From Sphingomonas sp. CROZ-RG-20F-R02-07 (GTDB lineage: Bacteria; Pseudomonadota; Alphaproteobacteria; Sphingomonadales; Sphingomonadaceae): a stretch of DNA of 64,000 nt. This document shows positions 45,070-53,295 of this stretch, piece by piece (positions within the stretch are counted from its first letter, which is position 1; each line of letters begins with the position of its first letter). Location: NCBI RefSeq assembly GCF_022662335.1, contig NZ_JAKNQJ010000011.1, positions 32,230-96,229 on the forward strand. Reading direction: 5' to 3'. The notes beneath the pieces were generated by a model that ran no database searches, was not told where the DNA came from, and worked only from the letters and a program-made list of their open reading frames with translations. The translations under genes and the position numbers were made by a program.

Positions 45070-45380
45070 GGAAAGACTTTCGACACTGATGCCGAACGCG
45101 CGTCAACGACACGCGGAGGGCGGGGGAAAATGACGCCCCGCGTGAAATGGGAAGCCCGTTGATTCAACGATCGTGGCGGAGCTGGGTGCGGGAGTTGCTC
45201 CCGTCGCCCGATCACGCTGCTAGACGCCTCGATTGCGGCGGCAGTTATGTTGCGATGCGGGGAAAGTCAAGATCGCTGTTCCCCGGCGAAGGCCGGGGAA
45301 CGAGAGGAGCAGCGCCGAAGACGCTTCCCGCTGTCGCCCGCAGCGATTAAGGTCGCGCAAAAGCCTGAAGGAGAGCGCGC
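45070..45380. other. 311-bp intergenic region between helicase and FAH gene
   Basis: No supported gene. It holds a GC hairpin (GGGAGTTGCTCCC, about 45192-45204) in what is probably the long leader of the divergent helicase gene, then a single REP palindrome at 45278-45301. A GGAGAG ribosome binding site precedes the FAH ATG. Long 5' leaders are usual for cold-inducible RNA helicases. Confidence 0.5.
45278..45301. repeat. Solo REP palindrome of the GTTCCCCGGCGAAGG family
   Basis: GTTCCCCGGC, loop GAAG, GCCGGGGAAC: a perfect 10-bp palindrome. It is the core arm of the paired elements at 34808-34899 and 49331-49434 but here stands alone. Confidence 0.75.
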
Positions 45381-46382
45381 GTGAAACTGGCAAGCCTGAA
45401 GCAGGGGCGCGACGGCGCGCTCGTCGTCGTCTCCAACGATCTCGCCTGGTGCGCGGATGCGGGCCATATCGTGCCCACGCTGCAGGCCGCGCTCGACGAT
45501 TGGGACCGGGTGGCGCCGCTGCTCGAAAATTTGGCGACCGATCTGGCGCACGAGGCGATCCCGATGCGGCGCTTTCACGAACATGCCGCCGCCGCGCCCC
45601 TGCCCCGCGCCTACCAATGGGCGGACGGCTCGGCCTATGTGAACCATGTGGCGCTCGTGCGGCAGGCGCGCGGCGCCGAGATGCCCGAGACCTTCTGGCA
45701 CGATCCGCTGATGTACCAGGGCGGATCGGACGGGTTTCTGGGGCCGCGCGACCCGATCCCGCTCGCCGACGAGGCCTGGGGATGCGATCTGGAGGCCGAG
45801 GTGGTTGTCGTCACCGGCGATGTGGCGCAGGGCGCGACGCGCGACGCGGCGCTGGCCGCGATCCGGCTCGTGGGGCTCACCAACGACGTGAGCCTGCGCA
45901 ACCTGATCCCCGGCGAGCTGGCCAAGGGCTTCGGCTTCTTCCAGTCCAAACCCGCGAGCGCCTTCTCGCCGGTGTTCGTCACCCCCGATTCGCTCGGCGA
46001 CTGGTGGCACGACGGCAAGCTCCACCGCAAGTTGATGGTCGACCTGAACGGCCAGCCCTTCGGCCGGGCCGAAGCGGGCGAGGACATGACGTTCGATTTC
46101 GGCACGCTCGTCGCGCATGCCGCGCGCACGCGGCGGCTGGGCGCGGGCACGATCGTCGGCTCGGGCACCGTGTCGAACCGCGATGCGGATGGTGGGCCTG
46201 GGCGGCCCATCGCGGAGGGCGGCGTCGGCTATTCCTGCCTCGCCGAAGTGCGCACGATCGAGACGATCCGCGGCGGCAAGCCCGAGACCCCGTTCCTCAA
46301 ACGCGGCGACACGGTGCGGATCTGGGCGGAAGACGACCGACACCACTCGATCTTCGGCGCGATCGAACAGGTAGTGGAATAG
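45381..46382 (+). CDS. Fumarylacetoacetate hydrolase family protein
   Basis: 333 residues. The N-terminal cap domain precedes the FAH fold with metal ligands in GCDLEAEVVVVTGD, LVGLTNDVSLRN, GFGFFQSKPASAFSPVFV and GSGTVSNRD. It is close to true fumarylacetoacetases of bacterial type (SAFSPV), which cleave fumarylacetoacetate at the end of tyrosine breakdown. No hmgA or maiA neighbour is present, so the substrate remains inferred. Confidence 0.87.
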   Translation: MKLASLKQGRDGALVVVSNDLAWCADAGHIVPTLQAALDDWDRVAPLLENLATDLAHEAIPMRRFHEHAAAAPLPRAYQWADGSAYVNHVALVRQARGAEMPETFWHDPLMYQGGSDGFLGPRDPIPLADEAWGCDLEAEVVVVTGDVAQGATRDAALAAIRLVGLTNDVSLRNLIPGELAKGFGFFQSKPASAFSPVFVTPDSLGDWWHDGKLHRKLMVDLNGQPFGRAEAGEDMTFDFGTLVAHAARTRRLGAGTIVGSGTVSNRDADGGPGRPIAEGGVGYSCLAEVRTIETIRGGKPETPFLKRGDTVRIWAEDDRHHSIFGAIEQVVE

Positions 46383-46495
46383 CGCCCATACCAGTTGGCC
46401 CCGCTTCTCCTCTCGCCACGGCTCTTGAAATTTTATAACAAGGGTCCGAAAGTGGACCCGAGCGTTCCACCAGGGTCCGCGAGATGGAGAGACGA

Positions 46496-47782
46496 GTGGC
46501 CAGCGACAGCCCGCGTGCCAATTTGCAGCCGCTTTCGCTGCACGTGCCCGAGCCGAAGTTCCGGCCGGGCGACCGGGTCGATTTCGCCGCGGTGGAAGTG
46601 CCGCCGGCGGGCGAGGCGCGCCGCCCCGACACCGCCGCCGACGCCGGCGAATTCCGCGATCTGGCCTATACGCTGATCCGTGTGCTCGACGAGGACGGCC
46701 AAGCGGTGGGGCCCTGGAATCCGAAGCTCTCGCCCGATATGCTGCGCCGCATGTTGCGCAGCATGGCGCTGCTGCGGGCGTTCGACGAGCGCATGTTTCG
46801 CGCCCAGCGCCAGGGCAAGACGAGTTTCTACATGAAGGCCACGGGCGAGGAGGCGGTGTCGATCGCCGCCGCCTATGCACTCGACCGCGACGACATGTGC
46901 TTCCCCTCCTATCGCCAGCAGGGGCTGCTGATCGCGCGCGACTGGAGCCTGGTCGACATGATGAACCAGATCTATTCGAACACCGCCGACCGGCTACAGG
47001 GCAAGCAATTGCCGATCATGTATTCGGCGAAGGACGCCGGGTTCTTCTCGATCTCGGGCAATCTCACCACCCAATATCCGCAGGCGGTGGGCTGGGCGAT
47101 GGCGAGTGCCGCGAAGGGCGACACCCGGATCGCGGCGACCTGGTGCGGCGAGGGCTCGACCGCGGAGGGCGATTTCCACTCCGCCTGCACCTTCGCCGCG
47201 GTGTACCGCGCGCCGGTCATCATGAACGTGGTGAACAACCAATGGGCGATCTCCAGCTTTTCGGGGTTCGCGGGTGCCGAGGCGACGACGTTCGCGGCGC
47301 GCGGCGTGGGATACGGGATCGCCGGGCTGCGCGTGGACGGCAATGATGCGCTGGCGGTCTATGCCGCGACGCTCTGGGCGGCCGAGCGCGCGCGGACCAA
47401 TGCCGGGCCGACGCTGATCGAGCATTTCACCTATCGCGCCGAGGGCCATTCGACGTCGGACGATCCGGGCCAGTATCGCTCCGAAGGCGAGCCCAATGCC
47501 TGGCCGCTGGGCGATCCGGTCAAGCGGCTGAAAGAACATCTGATCGCGATCGGCGAATGGGACGAGGAGCGGCACGCCGCGCAGGACCGCGAGCTCGCCG
47601 ATTTCGTGAAGGCCGCGCAGAAGGAGGCCGAGGCGAACGGTATTCTCGGCCACGGCCTGCACCAGCCGCTCGACACGCTGTTCGACGGCGTGTTCGAGGA
47701 GATGCCTTGGCATCTGCGCGAGCAGCAGCAGCAAATGATCGACGAGGAAACCGCGAGCGGCCGGCCATGGGACCGGAAGTGA
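46496..47782 (+). CDS. bkdA1: Branched-chain 2-oxoacid dehydrogenase E1 alpha subunit
   Basis: 428 residues. The sequence follows bacterial BCKDH E1-alpha: PLSLHVPEPKFRPGD, LSPDMLRRMLR, QRQGKTSFYMKATGEEA, FPSYRQQG and SISGNL. The thiamine diphosphate site begins CGEGSTAEGDFH and ends VVNNQW; Glu in place of Asp of GDG is normal for BCKDH. The loop HSTSDDPGQYR matches the phosphorylation-loop region of the mammalian enzyme. GTG at 46496 has GGAGAGACGA upstream (ATG at 46484 possible). It starts the bkd operon for Val, Leu and Ile catabolism. Confidence 0.93.
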   Translation: MASDSPRANLQPLSLHVPEPKFRPGDRVDFAAVEVPPAGEARRPDTAADAGEFRDLAYTLIRVLDEDGQAVGPWNPKLSPDMLRRMLRSMALLRAFDERMFRAQRQGKTSFYMKATGEEAVSIAAAYALDRDDMCFPSYRQQGLLIARDWSLVDMMNQIYSNTADRLQGKQLPIMYSAKDAGFFSISGNLTTQYPQAVGWAMASAAKGDTRIAATWCGEGSTAEGDFHSACTFAAVYRAPVIMNVVNNQWAISSFSGFAGAEATTFAARGVGYGIAGLRVDGNDALAVYAATLWAAERARTNAGPTLIEHFTYRAEGHSTSDDPGQYRSEGEPNAWPLGDPVKRLKEHLIAIGEWDEERHAAQDRELADFVKAAQKEAEANGILGHGLHQPLDTLFDGVFEEMPWHLREQQQQMIDEETASGRPWDRK

Positions 47783-47786
47783 AACG

Positions 47787-47914
47787 CTTCTCCCCTCGTG
47801 GGAGAAGGTGGCGCGCAGCGCCGGATGAGGGGGCGTGTGTCCAAGCAGCGTCCCCCTCACCCTCCCACTCGGTTGCATCGAGCGGGCCCCTCCCTCTCCC
47901 ACAAGGGGAGAGGG
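47787..47914. repeat. REPIN-like element between E1 alpha and E1 beta
   Basis: Left hairpin CTTCTCCC-CTCGT-GGGAGAAG (47787-47807), followed by GTGGCGCGCAGCGCCGGATG; right hairpin CCCTCTCCC-ACAAG-GGGAGAGGG (47892-47914). The two halves are inverted. It fills the 135-bp intercistronic gap, and its right arm GGGGAGAGGGG serves as the Shine-Dalgarno of E1 beta, 3 nt before the ATG. Confidence 0.75.
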
Positions 47915-47917
47915 GCA

Positions 47918-48964
47918 ATGAGTGAGACCATGACCGACAACGCCCCCACCACGCGTATGAACATGATCCAGGCGATCAACTCCGCGCTCGACGTCGTGAT
48001 GGCGCGCGATGCGGCGGTGATCGTGATGGGCGAGGATGTCGGCTATTTCGGCGGCGTATTCCGCGCGACCGCTGGGCTGCAGGCGAAGTTCGGCAAGACG
48101 CGCGTGTTCGACACGCCGATCACCGAATGCGGCATCATCGGCGTGGCGGTCGGCATGGGCGCCTATGGCCTGCGCCCGGTGCCCGAGATCCAGTTCGCCG
48201 ATTACATCTATCCCGCGCTCGATCAGCTCGTCAGCGAGGCGGCGCGGCTGCGCTATCGCTCGGCGGGGGAATTCACCGCGCCGATCACGGTGCGCTCGCC
48301 CTTCGGCGGCGGCATCTTCGGCGGGCAGACGCATTCGCAGAGCCCCGAGGGCATCTTCACCCATGTATCGGGCATCAAGACGGTGATCCCGTCCACCCCC
48401 TATGATGCCAAGGGCCTGTTGATCGCGGCGATCGAGGACAACGACCCCGTCCTCTTCTTCGAGCCCAAGCGGATCTACAACGGCCCGTTCGACGGCCATT
48501 GGGACCGCCCGACGCAGAACTGGTCCAAACATCCGGCGGGCGAGGTGCCCGAGGGCTATTACCGGATCGACCTCGGCACCGCCAACATCGTGCGGCCGGG
48601 CGAGGCGCTGACGATCCTGGCATACGGCACGATGGTGCATGTCTGTCAGGCGGTGGTCGCGGAAGCGGGGATCGATGCCGAGATCGTCGACCTGCGCACG
48701 CTGGTTCCGCTCGACATCGCCACGATCGAGGCGTCGGTGAAGAAGACCGGGCGCTGCATGATCGTGCACGAGGCGACGCGCACCGGCGGCTATGGCGCGG
48801 AGCTGTCCGCGCTGGTGCAGGAACGCTGCTTCTATCATCTGGAGGCGCCGATCGAGCGCGTGACGGGCTTCGACACGCCCTATCCGCACAGCCTCGAATG
48901 GGCCTATTTCCCGGGGCCGGTCCGCATCGGCGAAGCCCTCAAGAAAATCATGAAGGACGCATGA
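47918..48964 (+). CDS. bkdA2: Branched-chain 2-oxoacid dehydrogenase E1 beta subunit
   Basis: 348 residues. MNMIQAINSALDVVMARD, MGEDVGYFGGVFRATAGL, TPITECGIIGVAVGMGAYG and EIQFADYIYPALDQL are E1-beta signatures. The C-terminal transketolase half has the segment LVPLDIATIEASVKKTGR. It forms the alpha2beta2 thiamine-dependent decarboxylase with the upstream subunit. ATG at 47918 uses a ribosome site supplied by the REP element. ATGA overlap with E2. Confidence 0.94.
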   Translation: MSETMTDNAPTTRMNMIQAINSALDVVMARDAAVIVMGEDVGYFGGVFRATAGLQAKFGKTRVFDTPITECGIIGVAVGMGAYGLRPVPEIQFADYIYPALDQLVSEAARLRYRSAGEFTAPITVRSPFGGGIFGGQTHSQSPEGIFTHVSGIKTVIPSTPYDAKGLLIAAIEDNDPVLFFEPKRIYNGPFDGHWDRPTQNWSKHPAGEVPEGYYRIDLGTANIVRPGEALTILAYGTMVHVCQAVVAEAGIDAEIVDLRTLVPLDIATIEASVKKTGRCMIVHEATRTGGYGAELSALVQERCFYHLEAPIERVTGFDTPYPHSLEWAYFPGPVRIGEALKKIMKDA

Positions 48965-50322
48965 TGGCGCGTTTCACGTTCAAGCTGCCCGATATCGGCG
49001 AAGGCATTTCGGAAGCCGAGATCGTCGCCTGGCACGTCAAGGTGGGCGACCGGATCGAGGAGGACCAGCCGGTCGCCGACATGATGACCGACAAGGCGAC
49101 CGTCGAGATGGAATCGCCCGTTTCCGGCACGGTGGTCGAACTGGCGGGCGACGTCGGCGACCAGGTGTCGATCGGCGCCGCGCTGGTGGTGATCGAGACC
49201 GAGGCGGCCGCCGGCGACACCGTCGTCGCCGCGCCCGAAACCGCGGCACAGGCCGAGACGGCCGAGCAGTACGAAGCGGAGAACCCGGGGGTGGAGGAGG
49301 GGGTGGAGACGGCTCTCCCCGCCGCATCCGGTTCCCCGGCGAAGGCCGGGGCCCAGGTGGGAGGCGCCGGCGACGACGCGCAGCCCTCCACCACGCCCGA
49401 CGCACCAACTGGGCCCCGGCCTTCGCCGGGGAACGAAAAGCCTGCCGCTCACGCGCTCGCCTCCCCCGCGGTGCGCGCCCGGGCGCGCGATCTGGGCATC
49501 GACCTCGCCACGGTGAAGACCGAGGGCGACCGCGTCCGCCACGCCGATCTCGACGCATATCTGCGCTACGGCTCGGGCCAGGGCTATCATGCGCCGGGCG
49601 CCTCGCGCGCGCGCGCGGACGAGGCGATCAAGGTGATCGGCATGCGCCGCCGCATCGCCGAGAACATGGCGGCGTCGAAGCGCGCGATCCCGCATTTCAC
49701 CTATGTCGACGAGATCGACGTGACCGCGCTGGAGGCGATGCGCACGGACCTGAACGCAAACCGGGGCGGCCGGCCGAAGCTCACGCTGCTGCCGCTGATG
49801 ATCGTCGCGATCTGCCGCACCCTGCCCGATTTTCCGATGCTCAACGCGCGCTACGACGACGAGGCGGGCGTGGTGACGCGCGGCGGCCGGGTGCATATGG
49901 GCATGGCGACGCAGACCGATGCCGGCCTCACCGTGCCCGTCATCCGCGACGCGCAGGATCGCAACGTCTGGCAGCTCGCCACCGAGATCGCCCGCCTGGC
50001 CGAAGCCGCGCGCGCGAACCGGCTGACGCCGGGCGAGATGGGCGGCGGCACGATCACCGTCACCAGCCTGGGGCCGCTCGGCGGGATCGCGACCACCCCG
50101 GTCATCAACCGCCCCGAAGTGGCGATCATCGGCCCGAACAAGATCGTCGAGCGCCCTGTCTTTGTCGCCAGTGGTCGAGGGGGCGACGAGATCCGCCGCG
50201 CGAAGCTGATGAACCTGTCGATCAGTTGCGACCACCGCGTGGTCGACGGCTGGGATGCGGCGAGCTTCGTTCAGGGGCTGAAACGCTTCCTCGAAACGCC
50301 CGTTCTGCTCTTCGCGGACTGA
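48961..50322 (+). CDS. bkdB: Branched-chain 2-oxoacid dehydrogenase E2 (dihydrolipoyl acyltransferase)
   Basis: 453 residues. Lipoyl domain 1-80 with the lipoylated Lys45 in MMTDKATVEMES; Pro/Ala linker 85-165; peripheral subunit-binding domain about 162-200 (SPAVRARARDLGIDLATV); catalytic acyltransferase domain about 220-453 with CDHRVVDGWDAASF (HxxxDG active site). Residues 124-158 of the linker are encoded by a complete REPIN-like inverted repeat. E3 (lpd) is not encoded next to it, unlike many bkd operons. ATG at 48961 overlaps the E1 beta stop. Confidence 0.94.
   Translation: MMARFTFKLPDIGEGISEAEIVAWHVKVGDRIEEDQPVADMMTDKATVEMESPVSGTVVELAGDVGDQVSIGAALVVIETEAAAGDTVVAAPETAAQAETAEQYEAENPGVEEGVETALPAASGSPAKAGAQVGGAGDDAQPSTTPDAPTGPRPSPGNEKPAAHALASPAVRARARDLGIDLATVKTEGDRVRHADLDAYLRYGSGQGYHAPGASRARADEAIKVIGMRRRIAENMAASKRAIPHFTYVDEIDVTALEAMRTDLNANRGGRPKLTLLPLMIVAICRTLPDFPMLNARYDDEAGVVTRGGRVHMGMATQTDAGLTVPVIRDAQDRNVWQLATEIARLAEAARANRLTPGEMGGGTITVTSLGPLGGIATTPVINRPEVAIIGPNKIVERPVFVASGRGGDEIRRAKLMNLSISCDHRVVDGWDAASFVQGLKRFLETPVLLFAD
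49331..49434. repeat. REPIN-like element inside the E2 coding sequence
   Basis: Two perfect 26-bp inverted arms (49331-49356 and 49409-49434), each with the CCCCGGC-GAAG-GCCGGGG hairpin and a GCCCAG edge, enclose 52 bp. The spacer holds TCCACCAC, the complement of GTGGTGGA in the intergenic copy at 34808-34899, and a GTGGGAG edge matching its CCCACC. It is therefore the same element in opposite orientation. It is translated as part of the interdomain linker. Confidence 0.85.
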
Positions 50323-50334
50323 GGAGGGACGGCA

Positions 50335-50556
50335 ATGAAGGGCATGCACAGCGGATCGCTGGTGATCGAGGGGCGGTTTGGCGGCATGCTCCGCGGCACC
50401 GCGATCGTCCCCGCCGGCGCCAGTGCGGAAATCGCCGGCATGGTCGACGGGATTCTGATCGTGGAGCCCGGCGCTACCGTCCTCGTCAGCGGCATGCTGA
50501 ACGGCGAGATCGTCGATCGCGGTGGTCAGGTGCGCATCACGGGAATGGTCACTTGA
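50335..50556 (+). CDS. Tiny bactofilin-like beta-solenoid protein
   Basis: 73 residues. LVIEGRFGGMLRGTAIVPAG, EIAGMVDGILIVEPGATVLV and SGMLNGEIVDRGGQVRITGMV form three near-repeats of about 20 residues with the G-x-v-x-G-x-i-x-v-x-pGA pattern of bactofilins or hexapeptide beta-helices. It would be a minimal solenoid, much shorter than known bactofilins (over 100). It lies 12 bp after bkdB with a GGAGGGACGG ribosome site, so it may be co-transcribed. Function unknown. Confidence 0.65.
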   Translation: MKGMHSGSLVIEGRFGGMLRGTAIVPAGASAEIAGMVDGILIVEPGATVLVSGMLNGEIVDRGGQVRITGMVT

Positions 50557-50588
50557 GTCCTGCCCCACGCGCTATCCGGGGAATGCGG

Positions 50589-50603
50589 TTAATCGTCTCC
50601 TAA
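50589..50603 (+). promoter_or_regulatory. CtrA-box-like site upstream of the HAD gene
   Basis: TTAA, 7 bp, CTAA, followed by CC, matching the alphaproteobacterial CtrA box TTAA-N7-TTAAC in all but one core base. It is 43 bp upstream of the ATG at 50646, in an otherwise AT-poor region. Found by eye only. Confidence 0.35.
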
Positions 50604-50645
50604 CCATTTACGGCGATGGTCGCCCCGATCAGAGGAGACGACCGT

Positions 50646-53030
50646 ATGCCGACCACCCGCGCCATCCGCGCGACCGACATCGCCGGCGTGCTCGACGCGC
50701 TGCCGGCGGGCGTCACGACGATCAGTCTCGATTGCTTCGACACGCTGATCTGGCGCGCGACGCATGCGGCGGTCGACGTGTTCGCAGGCATCGATCTGCC
50801 GGGCGGCGCGATGGGACCGCGGATGTGGTCGGAGGGATCGGCGCGGCAGATCGCGGCGCAGCGCGGCGGAACCGGGAACAGCGGGGCGGTGGAGATCCGC
50901 CTGGCCGATGTCTATCGCCATCTTCACATCGATGCCGCCCCGGAGCGGATCGAGGCGGCGGTGGCGCATGAACTGGGCGAGGAAGCGCGTCATGCCTTCG
51001 CATTCGCGCCCATGGTCGCGCTGATCCGCGAAGCGCATGCGCGCGGCCTGCGCGTGGTGATCGTCAGCGACATGTATCTGAGCGAGGCCGAGCTCCGCCG
51101 CCACATCGCGGGCGCCGCGGGCGACGACGTGCTGGCGCTGATCGCGCACGTCTTCGTCTCGGCCGACCATGGTTCGGGCAAATGCGACACGCTGTTCGAT
51201 CATGTCCTTGAAACGCTGGACGCCGATCCGGCGACGATCCTCCACATCGGCGACAATCCCGCCGCGGATCTGAAGGCCGCCGCCGCGCACGGGCTGCACG
51301 CGGTCCACCTGCTGCAGTTCGACGCCGCCAGCGAGACCCGGCTGCGCCACGAGGCGATCGCCGCGACGATGATCGATCCCGCGGCGCGCGTCACCCGCCC
51401 GGTGCTCCAGCCGCACCGCGCCGCGGTGTCGCTGCGCGCATGCGACGAACCCGCCTATCGGCTGGGCCATGACGTAATAGGCCCGGCGATGCACGGCTTC
51501 GCGCTTTGGGTAAAGGCCGAAGTCGATGCGATGACGGCGCGGCTCGGCCGGCCGGTGCGCCCGCTGTTCATGATGCGCGACGGGCATCTGCCGCTGCAAG
51601 CGTTCGAGACGCTGTTCCCCGATGCGGGCGCCGTGGGCGTCGAGATCAGCCGCTTCGTGGCCGGGCGCGCGGCCATGTTCGACCCGGACAGCCTGGAACG
51701 CTATCTGGGCGACTGGCTGCCGCGGTTGCCGGTTCAGGCGCTGGCCCGCCAGATGATGCTCACGCCCGACGATTGGGGCAAGATCGCGAAGATCCCGAAC
51801 CGCGCGGCGCAGGAGGCCGCGTTCGTCCGGCTGATCGGCAAACCCGAAATGCGGCGCAAGATCCTGCGGCGCACTGACACGTTCGCCACCAAACTGTGCG
51901 CGCACCTAGCGGCGGCCGGGGTGACGCCCGGCGATGCCGTGATGCTGGTCGATCTCGGCTATAACGGCACCGTCCAGAATCTGGTGACGCCAATGCTCCA
52001 GCACCGGCTGGGGCTGACCGTTGCCGGCCGCTATCTGTTCCTGCGCGAAGGGCAGATGTCGGGCCTCGACAAGCGCGGCATGCTCGACACGCGCCGCTAT
52101 GAGGCGCGCACGCTGCACGCGCTCACCTCCAGCGTCGCGCTGCTCGAGCAATTGTGCAACGTGGCGCAGGGATCGACGGTCGATTTCACCGCCGACGGCA
52201 CCCCGGTCCGCGAGAAGCCCGACATGAAGGCGGAACATAGCGCGGTGCGCGACGCGGTGCAGGCGGCGTGCATCGATTATGTCCGCACCTGCAAGGCCGG
52301 CATCCAGGCGCCGGCGGCGAGCGACGATCTGGACGCGCGCGTCCAGGCCGCCGCCGCGGCGCTGGCCCGGCTGTTCTTCCTGCCGAGCGCCGACGAGGCC
52401 GCCTTGTTCGCCACGTTCAACTTCGACACCAACATGGGCACGAACGCCTGCAAGCCGCTATTCGATACGCAAGGCGCCGAGCGCGGATTGCGGCGCCTGG
52501 GGCTGCCCTATCTCAACCAGGGCAACGGCATGTACGTGCCCGGCGAGATCCAGCCCAAGGGCCTGCCGCTCGCGCTGACGCTGTTTGCCAGCGCGCGATT
52601 CTCGATGGACCTGCGCACCACCGATTTCGACACCGGCGGCGTGGCCATCCCCGTCATCCTGCTTGGCGACGGCGGCGAGGGGATCGTCGAGCGCACCGCC
52701 TATCCGACGATCGACGGCTATTATCGGATCGACGTGCCGGTCGGCGCGGGACGGTTCGTGCCCGGCATCCAGTTCGGCCATGTCTGCGAATGGCTGCAGA
52801 TCGAGGAAGTGCTGTATCGCCCGGTGGCCGCCGACGATACCACGACGCCCCGCGCCGCCGCGCATGTCACCGACGCGATGGAGGCGATGGCACCCGGCCT
52901 CTACCGCGCATCGCCGCAAGGCCTGCTGATGGCCCCGCCCCCGCCCTCCACCACGCCGCAGATGCTGACCGTGGTGTTCCGCCCGATCCAGTGGCGCGGC
53001 GCGGCGGCCGAAGTGGCGCGGGCGGCTTAG
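50646..53030 (+). CDS. Large HAD superfamily protein
   Basis: 794 residues. The N-terminal 240 residues are a HAD domain: motif I SLDCFDTLIW (Asp29, Asp32), motif II VIVSDMY, motif III Lys in SGKCDTLF, motif IV HIGDNPAADL. The remaining 550 residues contain a second region MMRDGHLPLQAFE, VDLGYNGTVQ and a beta-rich C terminus, as in large HAD proteins of polysaccharide loci. No glycosyltransferase is adjacent. ATG at 50646 has GAGGAGACGACC upstream. A phosphatase acting on a sugar or glycan is possible but unproven. Confidence 0.75.
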   Translation: MPTTRAIRATDIAGVLDALPAGVTTISLDCFDTLIWRATHAAVDVFAGIDLPGGAMGPRMWSEGSARQIAAQRGGTGNSGAVEIRLADVYRHLHIDAAPERIEAAVAHELGEEARHAFAFAPMVALIREAHARGLRVVIVSDMYLSEAELRRHIAGAAGDDVLALIAHVFVSADHGSGKCDTLFDHVLETLDADPATILHIGDNPAADLKAAAAHGLHAVHLLQFDAASETRLRHEAIAATMIDPAARVTRPVLQPHRAAVSLRACDEPAYRLGHDVIGPAMHGFALWVKAEVDAMTARLGRPVRPLFMMRDGHLPLQAFETLFPDAGAVGVEISRFVAGRAAMFDPDSLERYLGDWLPRLPVQALARQMMLTPDDWGKIAKIPNRAAQEAAFVRLIGKPEMRRKILRRTDTFATKLCAHLAAAGVTPGDAVMLVDLGYNGTVQNLVTPMLQHRLGLTVAGRYLFLREGQMSGLDKRGMLDTRRYEARTLHALTSSVALLEQLCNVAQGSTVDFTADGTPVREKPDMKAEHSAVRDAVQAACIDYVRTCKAGIQAPAASDDLDARVQAAAAALARLFFLPSADEAALFATFNFDTNMGTNACKPLFDTQGAERGLRRLGLPYLNQGNGMYVPGEIQPKGLPLALTLFASARFSMDLRTTDFDTGGVAIPVILLGDGGEGIVERTAYPTIDGYYRIDVPVGAGRFVPGIQFGHVCEWLQIEEVLYRPVAADDTTTPRAAAHVTDAMEAMAPGLYRASPQGLLMAPPPPSTTPQMLTVVFRPIQWRGAAAEVARAA

Positions 53031-53065
53031 CGCGAAAGGACGTTCGTTCGATCCGGTGTCCGACT

Positions 53066-53153
53066 CCGTTCGTGCTGAGCTTGTCGAAACACGCTTTCCA
53101 CCGTTGAGCCCTCGCGTGCGGAACAGGCCCTTCGACTAGCTCAGGGCGAACGG
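53066..53153. repeat. 88-bp REPIN-like element, CCGTTCGTGCTGAGC family, copy 1
   Basis: Left arm CCGTTCGTGCTGAGCTTGTC plus GAA; right arm inverted, TTCGACTAGCTCAGGGCGAA plus CGG. Total 88 bp, the same length as the copy at 58416-58503, with a shared GAACAG before the right arm. It lies in the 256-bp gap between the HAD gene and the convergent thiolase. Confidence 0.8.
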
Positions 53154-53250
53154 TCGAGAGTGCGACCGGCTGAACTAGCCTCGTTTTCGGGGCCTCACGC
53201 CCGACCCGGCAAAGCCGTGTCGTCGGACGCCGCTGTAGCGGCGCCGGCCG

Positions 53251-53295
53251 ATCGTCTAGCGAGCGCCGGCTTCGCCAGGGCGCGCGCTAGACGAT
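53251..53295. terminator. Long inverted repeat over the thiolase stop codon
   Basis: ATCGTCTAGCG (53251-53261) and CGCTAGACGAT (53285-53295) are perfect 11-bp arms; GCGCC/GGCGC pairing inside lengthens the stem. The right arm contains the thiolase stop (CTA on this strand). There is no T-run, so it may protect the mRNA 3' end rather than terminate. Bases 53154-53250 hold nothing else recognisable. Confidence 0.45.

Noticed and set aside
47130..47180. Loss of the GDG thiamine motif in E1 alpha (reads GEG)
   Set aside because: GEG is the normal form in branched-chain E1 alpha subunits, including the human enzyme.
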